Source: Pisolithus tinctorius (lineage: Eukaryota; Basidiomycota; Agaricomycetes; Boletales; Pisolithaceae). From it: a DNA stretch of 64,000 nt. Where the stretch lies: positions 186,001-250,000 of the forward strand of contig JANFAH010000033.1 in the NCBI GenBank assembly GCA_024663395.1, written 5' to 3'. Positions within the stretch are counted from its first letter, which is position 1. Each line of letters opens with the position of its first letter. Shown one piece after another: positions 45,734 through 57,831 of the stretch. The notes under the pieces were generated by a model. It worked only from the letters and a program-made list of their open reading frames with translations, was not told the DNA's origin and did not search any database. Made by a program: the position numbers and the translations under genes.

Positions 45734-46497
45734 GCTCGGCTTGGTCAACTAGGTGACTTGTACTATATACTGTATTTTTATTGCAATCTGGATGTCACAC
45801 TGTACCATAGGAGATGCATGGATGCCTGGTAGATAGTGTACATCCACTCTAGTACTACGTTTACCATGGCACGGCGAAGTCAGTCTGCACGGTAGCATCA
45901 ACTCGAATGTCGAAGGCTGACGTCGAGTGACGTCTGCTTATACTCAGCGACTCTGGTCAGTTGTAGACCGGTGACGAATACTACTTTTTCGCGGCAAACC
46001 TAATCACGGACCCTCGGCGACGAGTCCTTGCACGGTCTTCTTACTTAGGAGTCACTATCAAGGGATTAGAGTTACCACTGCCACGTGATCCGAGCCGGCG
46101 CTTTTCTGATAATAGTTGAACAACACGGAGTTTTACGCATGCTCACCATGCAGTGGGCCAGGATGTCGATGAACGTGCGTACGGGACCGTACTCTAAGAA
46201 AAGCTCTTGACGTGGGACTGGAGACTTGTCGTTTGACAACCTCGTTCGTGGTTCCAGCCTATCAAACGAAGATAATTCGTCAGCTCGCCATGTATCTGTC
46301 ACTTTTCTCCTGGCTCGCAGATAGCTTCTGGTCTGGTACCACATGGTCACGCATGAACCTGCACGAACTCGTGACCACCATGGTTACTATGCATATACTC
46401 TATTTTCCAGGAACCGTGCCTGTGACCGCCGATTAAATAGCGCAAGTTCCCTCCACGAGGACTATACACCGCGCGCCTCTTCTCATCGCCACGCAAG
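45734..46497. other. Intergenic region, nothing recognised
   Basis: 3' flank of E2 and promoter of the acid phosphatase; no supported exon on either strand. Confidence 0.5.
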
Positions 46498-48512
46498 ATG
46501 TGGGTGCGATTGGTATTAGCTGCTGCTGTACTGCTTCGTTCAGGTGTACATTCTCAAGCTGTGAACGAGACCGACTCCCTGTCTTGTATCATCGAGTCTA
46601 AAGGCGTGCACATCCCTGGAACGGTTCCTTGCAACCCCTACGAACCGCTGCAGCACCGCCTTGCCTATGCAGGACCAAATGGCATGACAGTCAGCTGGAG
46701 TACGTATGCGCAGATCGAATCCCCCCAAGTATACTACGGATCGTCTCCGTTCGATCTCTCTTCCGTTGCGACTGGCTATTCTGTCACATACCCTACTTCG
46801 AGAGTGTATGACAACCATGTCAAGATAACGGGACTCAAGCCCAATACGAAGTATTGGTATCGTGTACAATATCAGTTGATTGTAGTGTTTCTTTTCATCG
46901 CAGGTTCATCTGTGCTGACCATGGTGTTGAAGAAATTGTCCAGGTTGTGCTTACAGAGCAACCGACACTTTTGTAACTGCACGTGAGGCCGGCGACGATA
47001 CCCCCTTTTCCGTCGCAGTTGCTGTGGATCTCGGTCTTATGGGTAGAGATGGGCTTAGTACGTCTGTCGGACCTTTAGGTGGCTCGTCTGCCGCAGCAAA
47101 TCCTCTTGGCCCACGTGATCTTAATACCATTCAGGGCCTTTTGCAAAACAAGGAGTACGTGGTTTCCAGGCTTGTTGGCTGCGCTACTCATGGCTTGATA
47201 GTACATATGAATTCATTGCTCACTACGGAGATATCGCCTACGCGGACTACTTTATCAAGGAGAGCTGGCAAGGCTACTTTGGAAATGAGAACCTGATCCC
47301 CAACGTGACAAGTGTGGTGGATGGCTACAATTCGTTATTGGAACAGTATTATGACCAGATGACGCCGCTTACCAGTGCAAAAGCCTATATGGTCGGTCCG
47401 GGAAACCACGAGGTCAGTTTTTGCCTTTGCTCGTCATCACGGATGGTAACCTGAGACACCTGTTCAGGCAAACTGTGACAACGGGTACGTAAAATCACTT
47501 TACACAATGTAGCCCATGGGCTCAGAGTTGGTTGTAGTGGTACGACTGACAAGGTTCACAATATCACTTACACCACCTCGATTTGTACTCCGGGACAGAC
47601 TAACTTTACCGGCTACAGTAGGTGGCTTTCGCTGTCTTTGCGAGGTTTTCATAATCTAATGGTTGTAGTTAATCATTTCAGGATGCCCTACGACGAATCT
47701 GGTGGAAACGGCAACTTTTGGTACTCCTTCGACTACGGTCTCGCTCACTTCATCACTCTTGACTCCGAGACTGACCTTCCAGTGGGACTACAATCCCCTG
47801 ACGAGGCTGGGGGCTCAGAGGCGGGAGCAGACAATGGCCCCTTCGGATACCCCAATGAACAGATCGAGTGGCTCGAAAAGGATCTTGCTGGTGTCGATCG
47901 CAGTAAGACCCCGTGGATCATTGTCGGTCTTCATCGTCCGTGGTACATCGCCGCCCAAAATGATTCGGGTGATGTTTGTCTCGCCTGTCAACAGGCATTT
48001 GAACCATTGTTCTTGAAGTACAATGTCGATCTCTACATGCAGGGACACGTGCACGTGGGTTCTGTCCTGCCGCTATGACCGCCGTTCTAGGTCCTGATTC
48101 CCTTTTTAGCTTTATGAGCGCAACAAGCCAATTGCTAACTGTGCGTTTCTATAGTTCAGCTGCATTTTCTGTGTCCTATTGTTTTTTAAATCAGATTCGA
48201 TTGATCCCGCTGGGCTTAACAACCCCAAGGCCCCGTGGAACATCGTCAACGGTGCTGCAGGTCACTACGATGGGCTCGACACGCTTGTTGGGTCGCCCTA
48301 CTGGACGGACGTTGCGTTTGACAAGTAAGTACTCCTGTCACAGCACATCTACTCACCGGTTTGACACGCTTTCAAGCGCCTACGGCTGGTCGCGACTCAC
48401 TTTCCACAACCGCACGCATTTGACGCACGAGTTCGTGTCGAGCGCGAATGGAACTGTTCTCGACAGTGCGACTTTGTACAAAGAGCACAATTTCGACAAT
48501 TCCCAACATTGA
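46498..48512 (+). CDS. Secreted purple acid phosphatase (metallophosphoesterase)
   Basis: Multi-exon gene starting at ATG 46498 with a signal peptide (MWVRLVLAAAVLLRSGVHSQA). A fibronectin-III-like N-terminal domain ('LAYAGPNGMTVSWST...YYGSSPF...HVKITGLKPNTKYWYR') is followed by the metallophosphatase domain with VDLGLMG, GDIAYAD (47225-47260), GPGNHE (47400-47412), VGLHRPWY (47920-47945) and GHVHV (48044-48058), the metal-binding set of purple acid phosphatases. The C-terminal 'YGWSRLTFHNRTHLTHEF' is typical of the family. N-glycosylation sites (NFT, NRT) are present. Splices include GA|GTACGTG near 47157, keeping DTYEFI in frame. It probably releases phosphate from organic esters outside the cell. 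The exon borders at 46860-46950 and 47470-47700 are uncertain. Confidence 0.85.
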
Positions 48513-51500
48513 ATGAACCAACTTACAGTTCTCCTCGCTTTTGATATTGGGTATAGTATCCAGTACGATTCGTTCCTTCACCACTTCTTATAACCGATAC
48601 CACGTAAATTCGCTCTGGATGTTGATTTCACACATTACATGTACGCACGGACGTTTCCAGAACTTACTCGTCATTTCATTCATAACTGTGCCGCCGAAAT
48701 TCTGCGAAGGACAGCAGCATCAATCAATATACTTCGTTGTCAAAGCGCCATTATTGACGCGGGTGGTATTTCCGAGCTTGCATTCGACGATGTTTGGTTC
48801 GGAGATATTTGAGCGTAATCACAATCTCTGGCGCAGTTTGCACATTCAATGTACTTGTGCTGCCTAATTCATGCCTCTGGTAACGCCGATGCGTTCCATT
48901 GAGATAGTTAATCAGACCCACAATAAGTGCTGGGTCCAGCATGCTCAAAATCTTGCATTGAGCACATCATTTTGGTGACTAGTGGAATACTGTTACGACA
49001 GCTCGTACGACCCCTAGATTTGGGCGCACTGGTCTCATAACTCGCCGCATGGGGCTGATACCCCTTAGCTGTCGTGTGCTGATAGTCCAGTCAAAAACTG
49101 GCGCCGCGTCTCGGTGAAAGGGTGTAGTAGGGGAGCGAGAAGCCGGAGGTCACCAGTGGTTAGGGGCTGGGAGTGCCAGGGATCTCACCGGCTGGGAAAT
49201 GGTTTGTAGAGAACGGTGTAGGCTTGCTATCATGCAACCTGTTCACCGCTAGCACCAAACGCAAGGCAACGAAGTTAGGAGTGGCTAGTCTAACGGATTC
49301 TTGATACGCTTGAGATCAGGAAGGTCATCTACTGCGAAAACAAATCAGGCTCACGACGACGATCTCGAGTCGCCTCGACCGCAGATCGTGAACCCCGGTC
49401 TGGTAGTTGCGCATACCAATGTTGTACGCCTGCCCAAAAATTCCGAGCACACCAAGTGGAGTCAGCCTTGCGTAGCACTCGTATATTCTGCCTGAAATGA
49501 GTCATTGAACGTCGGAGCACTGGACTTCCGTGTGCTGCGGAGGCCGGTATCCAATTTATATACACCTCTTCCTCTGCAGGGGAGTTCTTGGCTGTATCAC
49601 GCCAATATGAAATGAAATGCTTACAGCCACCTTGATCAACGCATCGACATCCTTGGCCACCATCCGTCCAACTTGCAGTGGATCCGAATCTCCAAAACTT
49701 AGCACAGCGAACACTTGCGTTGGACTAGTCTGTAGTGCTTACAAAGCAGGTCTGTTATCCGGCAAGTCTCTGCTGATGAATCACGCTCCATTCCGGAAGG
49801 CAGTACTGTAGTCACGATGACCGATGCTTGTGAACACTGGCGAGGTCGGTGAACGGCTTGGCGGGCTGACATGGCTCCGGACATACGGCTGAACTTTAGT
49901 CCCAAATAGGGCCGCTGGGCGCATGGCCAAGTAAGCGGCCCTGAACAGTCTTCGAGAAAGTTGGCCAGCGTCCAGTACCAGGGGTTCCCGCCTGTGTATA
50001 CGGAGACTGCGGAAGATGACTCGGGTGACTCTATAAGGATACAACAGTCGAAGTGGCGGCGGATGTCAGCTAATTGGTAATAAATGATTCATGACTTACC
50101 GTCATCTCTTCTAGACAGATCTGCCACACGAGCTACTGGAATGCTGCGCGATATTAGAGCTGTGATACGTAGGTACGATACGTATGGAGAAAGCGTACTG
50201 GAAAGATACAAATCTTGTCAGTGCACATTAGGACATGAGCAACTGTAGGGAACGCGGCCTTTCCATCCTGTTTGGGGGGTTTTCTTGCGGAGTCTCCGTG
50301 CATTTTTACTTCTGAGGAGATCTGCGGCCTCTAAGCTTGTCGTAGTGACTCGACCGACAGCCTGGCTGGAGGCGCGTCGTGGAGTTTGGTCATTCGGCCA
50401 ATAAAGCTGCATCATGATCCGCTCATTGGCCAACATGTCTTTCCGAATGATCCGTTCCACTTTTATCGTGCAAAAAAAAAACACTTTTGCGTTTACTGTG
50501 ATTCCTGGTTGAGACTCAAGTTGTATAGATGGATCAGTGCCTGTCGACCACGTTTGTATAGGCGTAAGGTAGGGTCTAGGCCAGAAGTTAGCCCACTGCT
50601 GAAGCTCGTACATACCGCGAATGGGTATTTGCCAGTACTTGTCACTGTTGGTACCACTCTTACAAGTACTTGGTGAAACAGGGCGCGGCCCCGAGCGCTG
50701 GTGTCGGCGACTCATCATTTAATAATGACATAATATGTTTTACTGGAACTCACCTTCCTAATTTGGAGTGTCAGCCATAATTTGTTTTTGCTCACCTTCC
50801 TAATATGGCGTGTCAGGAATCAATTGGGCGCGGCAGGCCAGAGTCACTGACATTCAAATAAAGCCCCTGCCGACTTCGAGATGTCTGCACTCCAGCGCCT
50901 GTCCGCCTTGACCTCCCTCTACAAGGATCGGTGGGTCCTACTTCTCGTAAGCCCGCCCTTTGCTATAAAGGTCGTTCCCATCCTAATCCCCCCTTGTGTC
51001 CCTTGTTCATGACACCGTCACCATGCCAGGTTGTCCCTTCTGCTTCCTCTTCCCGCGATTCAAGACGTACACCCAGGTTAACTCTGCAATGTGGGACATG
51101 AGAGGAAACAATCCCCCAAACAGCCCAAGATCACCCTACCCTCATTTTCCAGTTCCCTTGTGAGTACGGTGATTCGTGTCCTACGGACGTGTTTGTGTCG
51201 ATAACGAAAAACTTTGTCAGCCCAAGAGCCCCCCCAGAGATGAGGCACGTAGCCTACGTCCCTCACTTGATGAAAACTAAATTGTTCTCGCAGTGAATCC
51301 CGATCGGCATACCAGAAGTCGTATGTGCCATTCGGCACACCAATAGCCCCGCCTGCCAGAATGCACAATACAAAGTAACCATTCTGTTTTATTTTTCACG
51401 CCGACTTCAGAATTTAACTACTCTTTGTTCCTATCAGCCCTTAGTAAGTTAGTTGCCAACGCGACCTTGTTCATACGTAACCATTAAAAGCTCGTCATAT

Positions 51501-51557
51501 AACACCTTTCCGCGATCATCTCCTCCGCGGTTCGAATCAGGGGTGTTTCCATCTCAC
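48513..51557. other. 3-kb region without a recognised gene
   Basis: Only short frames with no known domain were seen (the longest is a minus-strand frame at 50218-50718). Because the next gene consists of very short exons, a similar hidden gene here cannot be excluded. A duplicated phrase 'CTCACCTTCCTAAT...TGTCAG' occurs at about 50749 and 50791. Confidence 0.4.
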
Positions 51558-53442
51558 ATGGGACAACGACCGTACTTGCGTATGCCCACTCCTGAGCCAG
51601 CTCCGCTCGCCCAGTTGTCTCGTGAACAGCACCGTGAACATCGCACTCGCACTCGCGCTCGCACAAAGTCAAACGAAACCCGTCGTGTTCACTACGCAGA
51701 CAATATACCACCCGGGACGTCCCCTCCCGTTAAGGTTCCGACGACCCTCAATCGTGATGGCAGTTCACAGCAGCTGCGAAGACCCGCAACGCCTGTCCAG
51801 CCTAAGCAATCCAATGGCGGTCATCGAGCGCGCGCGCATTCAACTGGGAGTGCAGTGCCAAGACCTGTTTTGATCCATCCAGCACGGGGGCAACAAGTTT
51901 CACGAGGTCACCAATACTTTCAATACTCTAAATGCACCGGGAGGAAGAAAGCGTTATGTGTGAGTAGACGATATTTCGAGTAGTCTGCGGCACTGATATG
52001 CGTCGACGTAGATCGGAATTAATTATACCGGGCAAAAACGTCAGTTGCGTGGGTGTATCAATGATATCCGAAACGTGAAGAGATTCCTCACTAGTCTGTA
52101 TCTTGATCTCTTCCCCCTTTCCTAGCTGAATTGAATGGGTATCAGCCTACCGCGGATATCATGACGGAGATATCGTTATGTTGATGGACGAAACGACCAA
52201 CCCTCGCCAAATGCCCACGAGAAGAAATATCATCGATGCAATGCGATGGCTTGTGAAAGATGCTAAACCCCACGACTCCCTGTTCTTCCATTGTAAGTCG
52301 GCGAAATCGTGCTATGATGGAACTGGTTCCCCTATCATTGTTGACTAGATTCGGGACACGGGGGTCAGATACCCGATCACAATGGCAGTGAGACAGATGG
52401 CTACGATGAAGGTACGATGAAAGCCTTAGTTGTGTGCACTTGCTGACCAAAGAGTTCAGTGATATACCCGGTAGATTATAAGACAGCAGGTGTAATAGTC
52501 GACGATGTAAGGCAATTCTTTGATTCTTTTCTGCTTCGCTTATTGTTGGGATGTAGGAGATGAACCGTATCATGGTATGGCCGATGTTCTTTGAGAATTT
52601 GAGTGCACTTGCCCACCCTAGTTCTGAAGGTGCAATCGCTTCCAACTGGATGCCGCCTGACTGTAAGCACATTACAGTGGGTCTACTTCGATTGTTTCTA
52701 ACGGCCTGTGCAGGCTATATTTGATGTAAGAACTTTCCAGCACCATGGCGAATGTCTCACGATTATTATAGTCATGCCACTCCGGAACAGCGCTCGGTAC
52801 GTCCCTATCTGGTTTGCCGTGTCTTGTACCTGACACTTCTCTAACAGATCTCCCGTATATCGTACGTGATTTTTTGGGTACACATACTCGTACTGGGAAA
52901 TTAACCAACCACGTAGTATCATGCCGACGGCCGCCTCAGAGGTATCCAGATGTCCGACAGGGCAAGGGCACAAAAGGCGACGTCGGCCGATGTAGTACGT
53001 ACTTTCTTCTTAGGGAAGCTTCGGCTAACAAGTGCATAGATATCTTTCTCGGCGTGCAGAGATGACCAAACTAGTGCAGATACCGTCCAGAGGGGCGTTG
53101 CCGTTGGTGCCATGAGCTATGTAAGCCACTGTATTCTACATGCCGAGAATCCAAATTCAGCTAACACTGCTGTGGCAGGCTTTCGTAACGTCTCTCTGTG
53201 AGTGGCAGGGGCTCATACGAAATCAGCCAGGGGTTCTGACTACATGTAACAATATCACAGCCCAGAATCCTGTTCAGAGCTACCAAGAACTCCTAAGGTC
53301 CGTTCGGGAGATTTTGCGGCGATACGAACAGAAGACACAGTTATCAAGTTCTCACCCTATCGTGCGTATGCTTATTAATGTTCTGGTGTAGTGCGTGCCC
53401 CTGATCATTGTACAGGACACGAATCTTCGATTTATACTGTGA
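51558..53442 (+). CDS. Type I metacaspase, 15 exons
   Basis: Exons: 51558-51959, 52012-52093, 52146-52292, 52349-52411, 52460-52506, 52557-52574, 52630-52662, 52714-52725, 52772-52796, 52848-52861, 52917-52994, 53040-53120, 53179-53197, 53261-53361, 53416-53442. All phases agree; 382 aa. A Pro/Arg/Ser-rich prodomain (residues 1-115) leads into '[14 protein letters not shown]', '[13 protein letters not shown]', '[12 protein letters not shown]', the catalytic His in HYSGHGGQ and the catalytic Cys in FDSCHSG, then '[11 protein letters not shown]' and a terminal 'SSSHPIDTNL'. Metacaspases are Cys proteases cleaving after Arg/Lys, calcium-activated, linked to stress and cell death in fungi. Microexons of 12, 14, 18 and 19 nt hide the gene from open-frame scans. 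The donor at 52094 (GTCTGT) is weak. Confidence 0.88.
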
Positions 53443-55660
53443 ACACTTCAATTCAATTCCCATACCCGTAAATCTACTGCGATTAAAGCTCAAGTGTTCC
53501 GACTCGTTTTTTTTTCTGAGACAATAATATACTTATCTTACCTACTATGCGTAATTAGATGAAGTGATGTAGCAGTACTACGGGAATATTTGTGTATACT
53601 TGGTACTCGATTTATGACTGGACGGTTTAGCGTTCGTAGGACCTACGGTTTACAATCACCCAGTTACTACATATGCGGTGTGCATCAGTTGCTCAGTATG
53701 GTTGTAGGCCCAATTCTACGTGTACATGAATATGTATGCCCATGCTTCCATGCCATTTCCTGCCCCCCTCAAGGAGCCCATAATATAAGGTTAGGGTTAT
53801 GCATTACTCCTGGTCGAGAGGGAACAATTATCTTCCATCGAGTCTTTGGTTTGTCTGGGGAAGACTAACACATACTCCATGAACACGGATCTGACAACAC
53901 AAAATGACCTATTGGATACCCAGCCATACCACAACTGCGATGCCTTTGCGTTGACGCTGACGTCGAGCTTTGGTACGCTCAGCCCGTGCTCTCTCAGATT
54001 AAGCTCCTTCCGCAGCGCCACAAGTCACTTGCTGCGGTCTCGGCAAGCTATGATAGAGTGTATCGCATACTCCTATGGCGGCAGATGGACACCATCAATC
54101 GTGCTACCGGAGAAAGGGGGAACAGAGTTCCGTGATGACGTCTACTGCAGTAGGTGTGCGGACGAGTGCCGTGAGGGCAATCACATCGAACCAGGTTGAG
54201 GTCTTGATGAGAAACCGGAAAAACCTCGAGCAACCTGGACCGCGGCCGGGACGGCCGTACGCCCGCAGAAGGAGAGGTAGAATTAGCACGAGGGACGCTT
54301 GCCACTAGCCTACAATGAGTACGTACGTACGTTCGCAGGTATATAGCTGGTGATTTTTCTGCTGCGAAAATCGGACCATGGACAAGGCGCTCCGCGGGGT
54401 GATGGGCTCGAGTGAATACATACTTAAACCCTAAATGGTAGAATCCGGACAGCCGTCGGCACTGGCATCTGGCTGTTGTATATCATATCATCCGTTTATT
54501 ATTTCAGCCTGGGTAACGTCCCGGTAACTGTCCAGATTCGAGTAGGATTGATAAGTAGTAAGGGTCAAGGTACGTTGTTTATGCAAAGGAAGGCTGCGCA
54601 TATCTCAAAGGATCACTCGTAACGGGAGTACGAACTAGTATCGACGAGAACAGACCGACGGGTACGCCGTGCTAGCAAATCGAAGAAGTTGAGCTCTATT
54701 GTGTACACATATCCTTTGGCGACTAAACGACAATCGCCAAAGGTGAAATCGAGCTACCAGAGGGCGAAAAGAATGACTCCAGGGTATCCAGGAGAGTTAG
54801 GGCTGTCATATGCGTTTCAGGAAAGGCTGGAAAGAGTTGAGTTCGAAGAGACGTCCATGCAGGCGTTAGTGGGTGGACCTTGCCAGTAGGGCAAGTGAAG
54901 CAACTCCAATCCCGGTGTCTAGGATAACTAGACCACGTTGGCATTAGCGCCAAGCCTGGTGAAACGTAGTGGTAAGAGAGACGAGGAACGTAGGGTTCCT
55001 GAACGTGTTGGTATTAAGGCCGAACCTGACAAAACATGGTCGTAAGGGAGACGAAGAATCCGAGGTCCCCGGTCGGAGGAGGGAGGGATAGAGCCAGAGT
55101 GGTCCTTGATTGTGCCCCCGGGAACACGGAAGACGTTGATATTTTCTCCGGTTCCGTAGGTCGGTAGGTCCCAAGTGTGCTCGTTATATGTGCACAGTCC
55201 GTGACAAGGTTTGCTGTATGTCATGATCATCCCAGTCAGCACCCAACTCACCTGTGCTTGTGTGCCGTCTCTATTTGGGAATGTGACGGGATGGGGGATG
55301 CTGAAGGAAGTTGTGGACTTTGCACTCGTTCCCGGCGTCCATGTCACAAATTCAGCCGTGGGGTGGTTGGTTTCCGAGTCACAATGCACTCGCTGAAGTT
55401 GAGATGAATGGTGACACAGATGCCAGTGTCAGAACCGAAATACATGAGTACTTTCATTTGCACACACCATTTGCTTTGCCACGAGATTGCGAATAAGGGA
55501 CTTCGCTTCCACCGTCGGCCCATCGCCATTGGATCGTGTTCTCTCTTTCGGGTTGTTTTTCACATATATGCTTTTAGTACGTGGGACCTGAAATCGTTGC
55601 TTGTACCCGTAACTTGTGGTTCGCTGTAAGCTCTGCCAGAGAGTAGAAGACCCTCACTAA
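53443..55660. other. Region without a recognised gene
   Basis: The longest frame (minus, 54928-55389) has no domain I know and overlaps a local tandem repeat. Several short frames on both strands look like chance. Confidence 0.45.
54935..55074. repeat. Tandem duplication of a ~70-bp unit
   Basis: 54935-55004 and 55005-55074 align: both read roughly GTTGGNATTANNGCCNANCCTGNNNAAAC followed by TGGTAAGAGAGACGANGAA or its variant. Similarity is about 75%, so it is an old duplication. Confidence 0.65.
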
Positions 55661-56855
55661 CTAAGTGACGCAGCAGCCATGTGCTAATGCGTCCGAAAGG
55701 GTGGCAGTGTAAGTTTTTAGACAGTTCCAGGTTCTGCAATGGCATCGGTACTCTGCGGAAAATGAGCTGTCGACCTCGCCGATAACAGCCCTCATGACAA
55801 TCTTGGTTCCTGCCTGAACTCTTGACCGAAGATCATTATCACTTGTGAGTTGCGTTACACTAGTGCCATCGTCAAGCACAAAATCATATTGTCCCTTGTC
55901 AATATACCACCTCTGGACCTCAGCTTCATCTGGTCGACCTTGGTGCAGCAAGCCAGGGAGCATGTCACGAATTTGCTGAAAACGCACACTGTAAGCTTCC
56001 CGTCACTCATATTCGTGCCCCAGAAGCACACCTGAAAGGAGGCACACTGATCAAGCAGCATTTTGTGTTCCTATCCTGTTGCGTCCACCAGTGTCACATA
56101 GCCAAGCGGGATGGTTGCTGGTAAGTGTCTCGCCTCCATTGCCATCACGGTTTGCTCGATAGATTGAATTTTCGTTACCAGCACTTGCATAAGGTCGGCG
56201 ACGTGGTGTGCGTCGGCCTTGAGTTCCATTTGGGACAAGGCCTGAACTAAACGGGGAATAAGTCAGAAGCAACTGTATGAAGAAGCAACACAACCGTATA
56301 TTCTAAGGGATGGTCGTTAATTTTGCTGGAGCATCCGACTATCTGTTGTGTGAGAAGGGTGGATCCATGGATACGGCTTCGCATCTCTCTCAATCGTTTT
56401 GTGGTGTCCTCCAGCACTCTGATCATAAAGTGACGTTTCGACGTCAGAATGCTCCATGTATACATCGTCGAGCGACGTACTGGATCAATGCCCGTCGGCT
56501 AATTTCTTCGAAGGGTGTTCGAGCGGTTGGGGCAATGGCTATATGACAGCTAAGATTATACAGTCAGCGAGTAAGGTCGTTTAAGTCTTCCTTGTTCTGA
56601 ATGCAATTCTATGATGTTGAGGCTTAGAATGAAGAACTGTACTTGAAAACGGAACAAGGTCACATCAATGACTTGAAGGATAGCCAGCAATCCTCCAATC
56701 GCAGCCTTCATTGGAGCACCAGCGACCAGGATTGCCTCCGCGGCTGCCTGTACTACAGGTGCAGCTATCTGAACGATGTCGGAGACATCATGGGCACAAG
56801 ATGTGACGTAAGAAGTCTTGGAGGAAGATGGGATTGACGCTTGGAGACCTAACAT
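55661..56855 (-). pseudogene. Decayed gene: STAND-type N-terminal module + ubiquitin-like domain
   Basis: The minus strand from ATG 56855 gives 'VSDIVQIAAPVVQAAAEAILVAGAPMKAAIGGLLAILQVID', the hydrophobic N-terminal module found on many agaricomycete STAND/NLR-like proteins. Later exons show 'APTARTPFEEISRR', 'IRVLEDTTKRLREMRSR', 'IPLGYVTLVDATG' and a C-terminal 'QGRPDEAEVQRWYIDKGQYDFVLDDGTSVTQLT...GTKIVMRAVI', which resembles the ubiquitin-like domain of a known agaricomycete protein family. A TAG follows DATG in frame, where relatives continue 'REH', and one splice between 'ISRR' and 'IRVLED' could not be placed. It is most likely a pseudogene, or a gene with introns I mis-set. Confidence 0.6.
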
Positions 56856-57831
56856 AGGATGCCCTTGCAGTACAAGAAGTGGAGAGAGAGAGAGAGATCC
56901 TGAGGTGTGTTGGTGCGTTTGTTTCGCTTCCGAGCAGTCAAAGGATTCCTGAATTTGATGCGAAAGGCAATGACCTTGCTGGTTTCTTCGCAGGGCATTT
57001 TACCAAGAGGACAAATCGGAGAAAACAAATGCGGTAGCAGGGGAATGAGGGGGGGGGATTTCATTGGACTTAAATACAAGGATGCCTGCACTAGCACAGC
57101 CGTGCCTTGGAAGCAATGGCAATGGATTCCCCCGAAGGGGACTGTTGCAGCCGTTGAGGGTTGTGTTCTGTGATGGCGCTCACGAGCAAGATCTTCGAAG
57201 GAGTTTCTGATCATCAATGAAGAGAACAAACGCGAACATGAATTTCATATGGACAGCACAAGATCGGCCAGGCTGAAATTGTGTCACGTGCTTTTGATTT
57301 TCTGGACGTGATTTGTTTACGCGTTGTTTGGCCAAATATGCTCCCCCACATGGCCAAACAAGTTCGACTTGGAGTCGGGTCTCTTCTTCCCTTAGCGTCG
57401 TCGCTGATAGCAAGTGCTCGCCTCCGTCGACTCCACTGCCGCCGTGACTGCGGGCCTTGTCATTTAGGGCCGTGAGTTTTCTGCTTCGTCGCTCTCAAGG
57501 TAAGTGCGCTGGACCCTATCCGTGACGCTGACCCGCTGACATGGACGACGCAGAGATTCCATTTACTGACTATAAGACATTAACGAGGTTACTTGGCTAA
57601 CGATCCGTTTTCGAATCAAGAAACTCTAACAACGCACACACGATCTAACGACGCTTACCGACCGTCAAGATTTGGGCACGCGCTAAATCGTAACGACCTA
57701 GAACAACAACATAAACCAATCTGCCTCTAGGGGCACAGTCTTCTTCCCCTTTCTATTCGTCTTTCTGAATTTCGAACAATTTGTTTTCATAACGACTTTG
57801 ACGACTTCACAAGATTTATTGTTTTCAGCTC
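56856..57831. other. Divergent intergenic region
   Basis: Promoter space between the minus-strand decayed gene and the long plus-strand gene. CT-rich stretches near 57740-57800 are usual for fungal promoters. No coding exon supported. Confidence 0.5.

Noticed and set aside
50218..50718. 166-codon minus-strand frame
   Set aside because: No recognisable motif and biased composition; probably chance, though no transcript data are available.
51525..51545. GGTTCGAATC resembling a tRNA B box
   Set aside because: No A box at the right distance and no cloverleaf could be drawn; it lies in the leader of the metacaspase gene.
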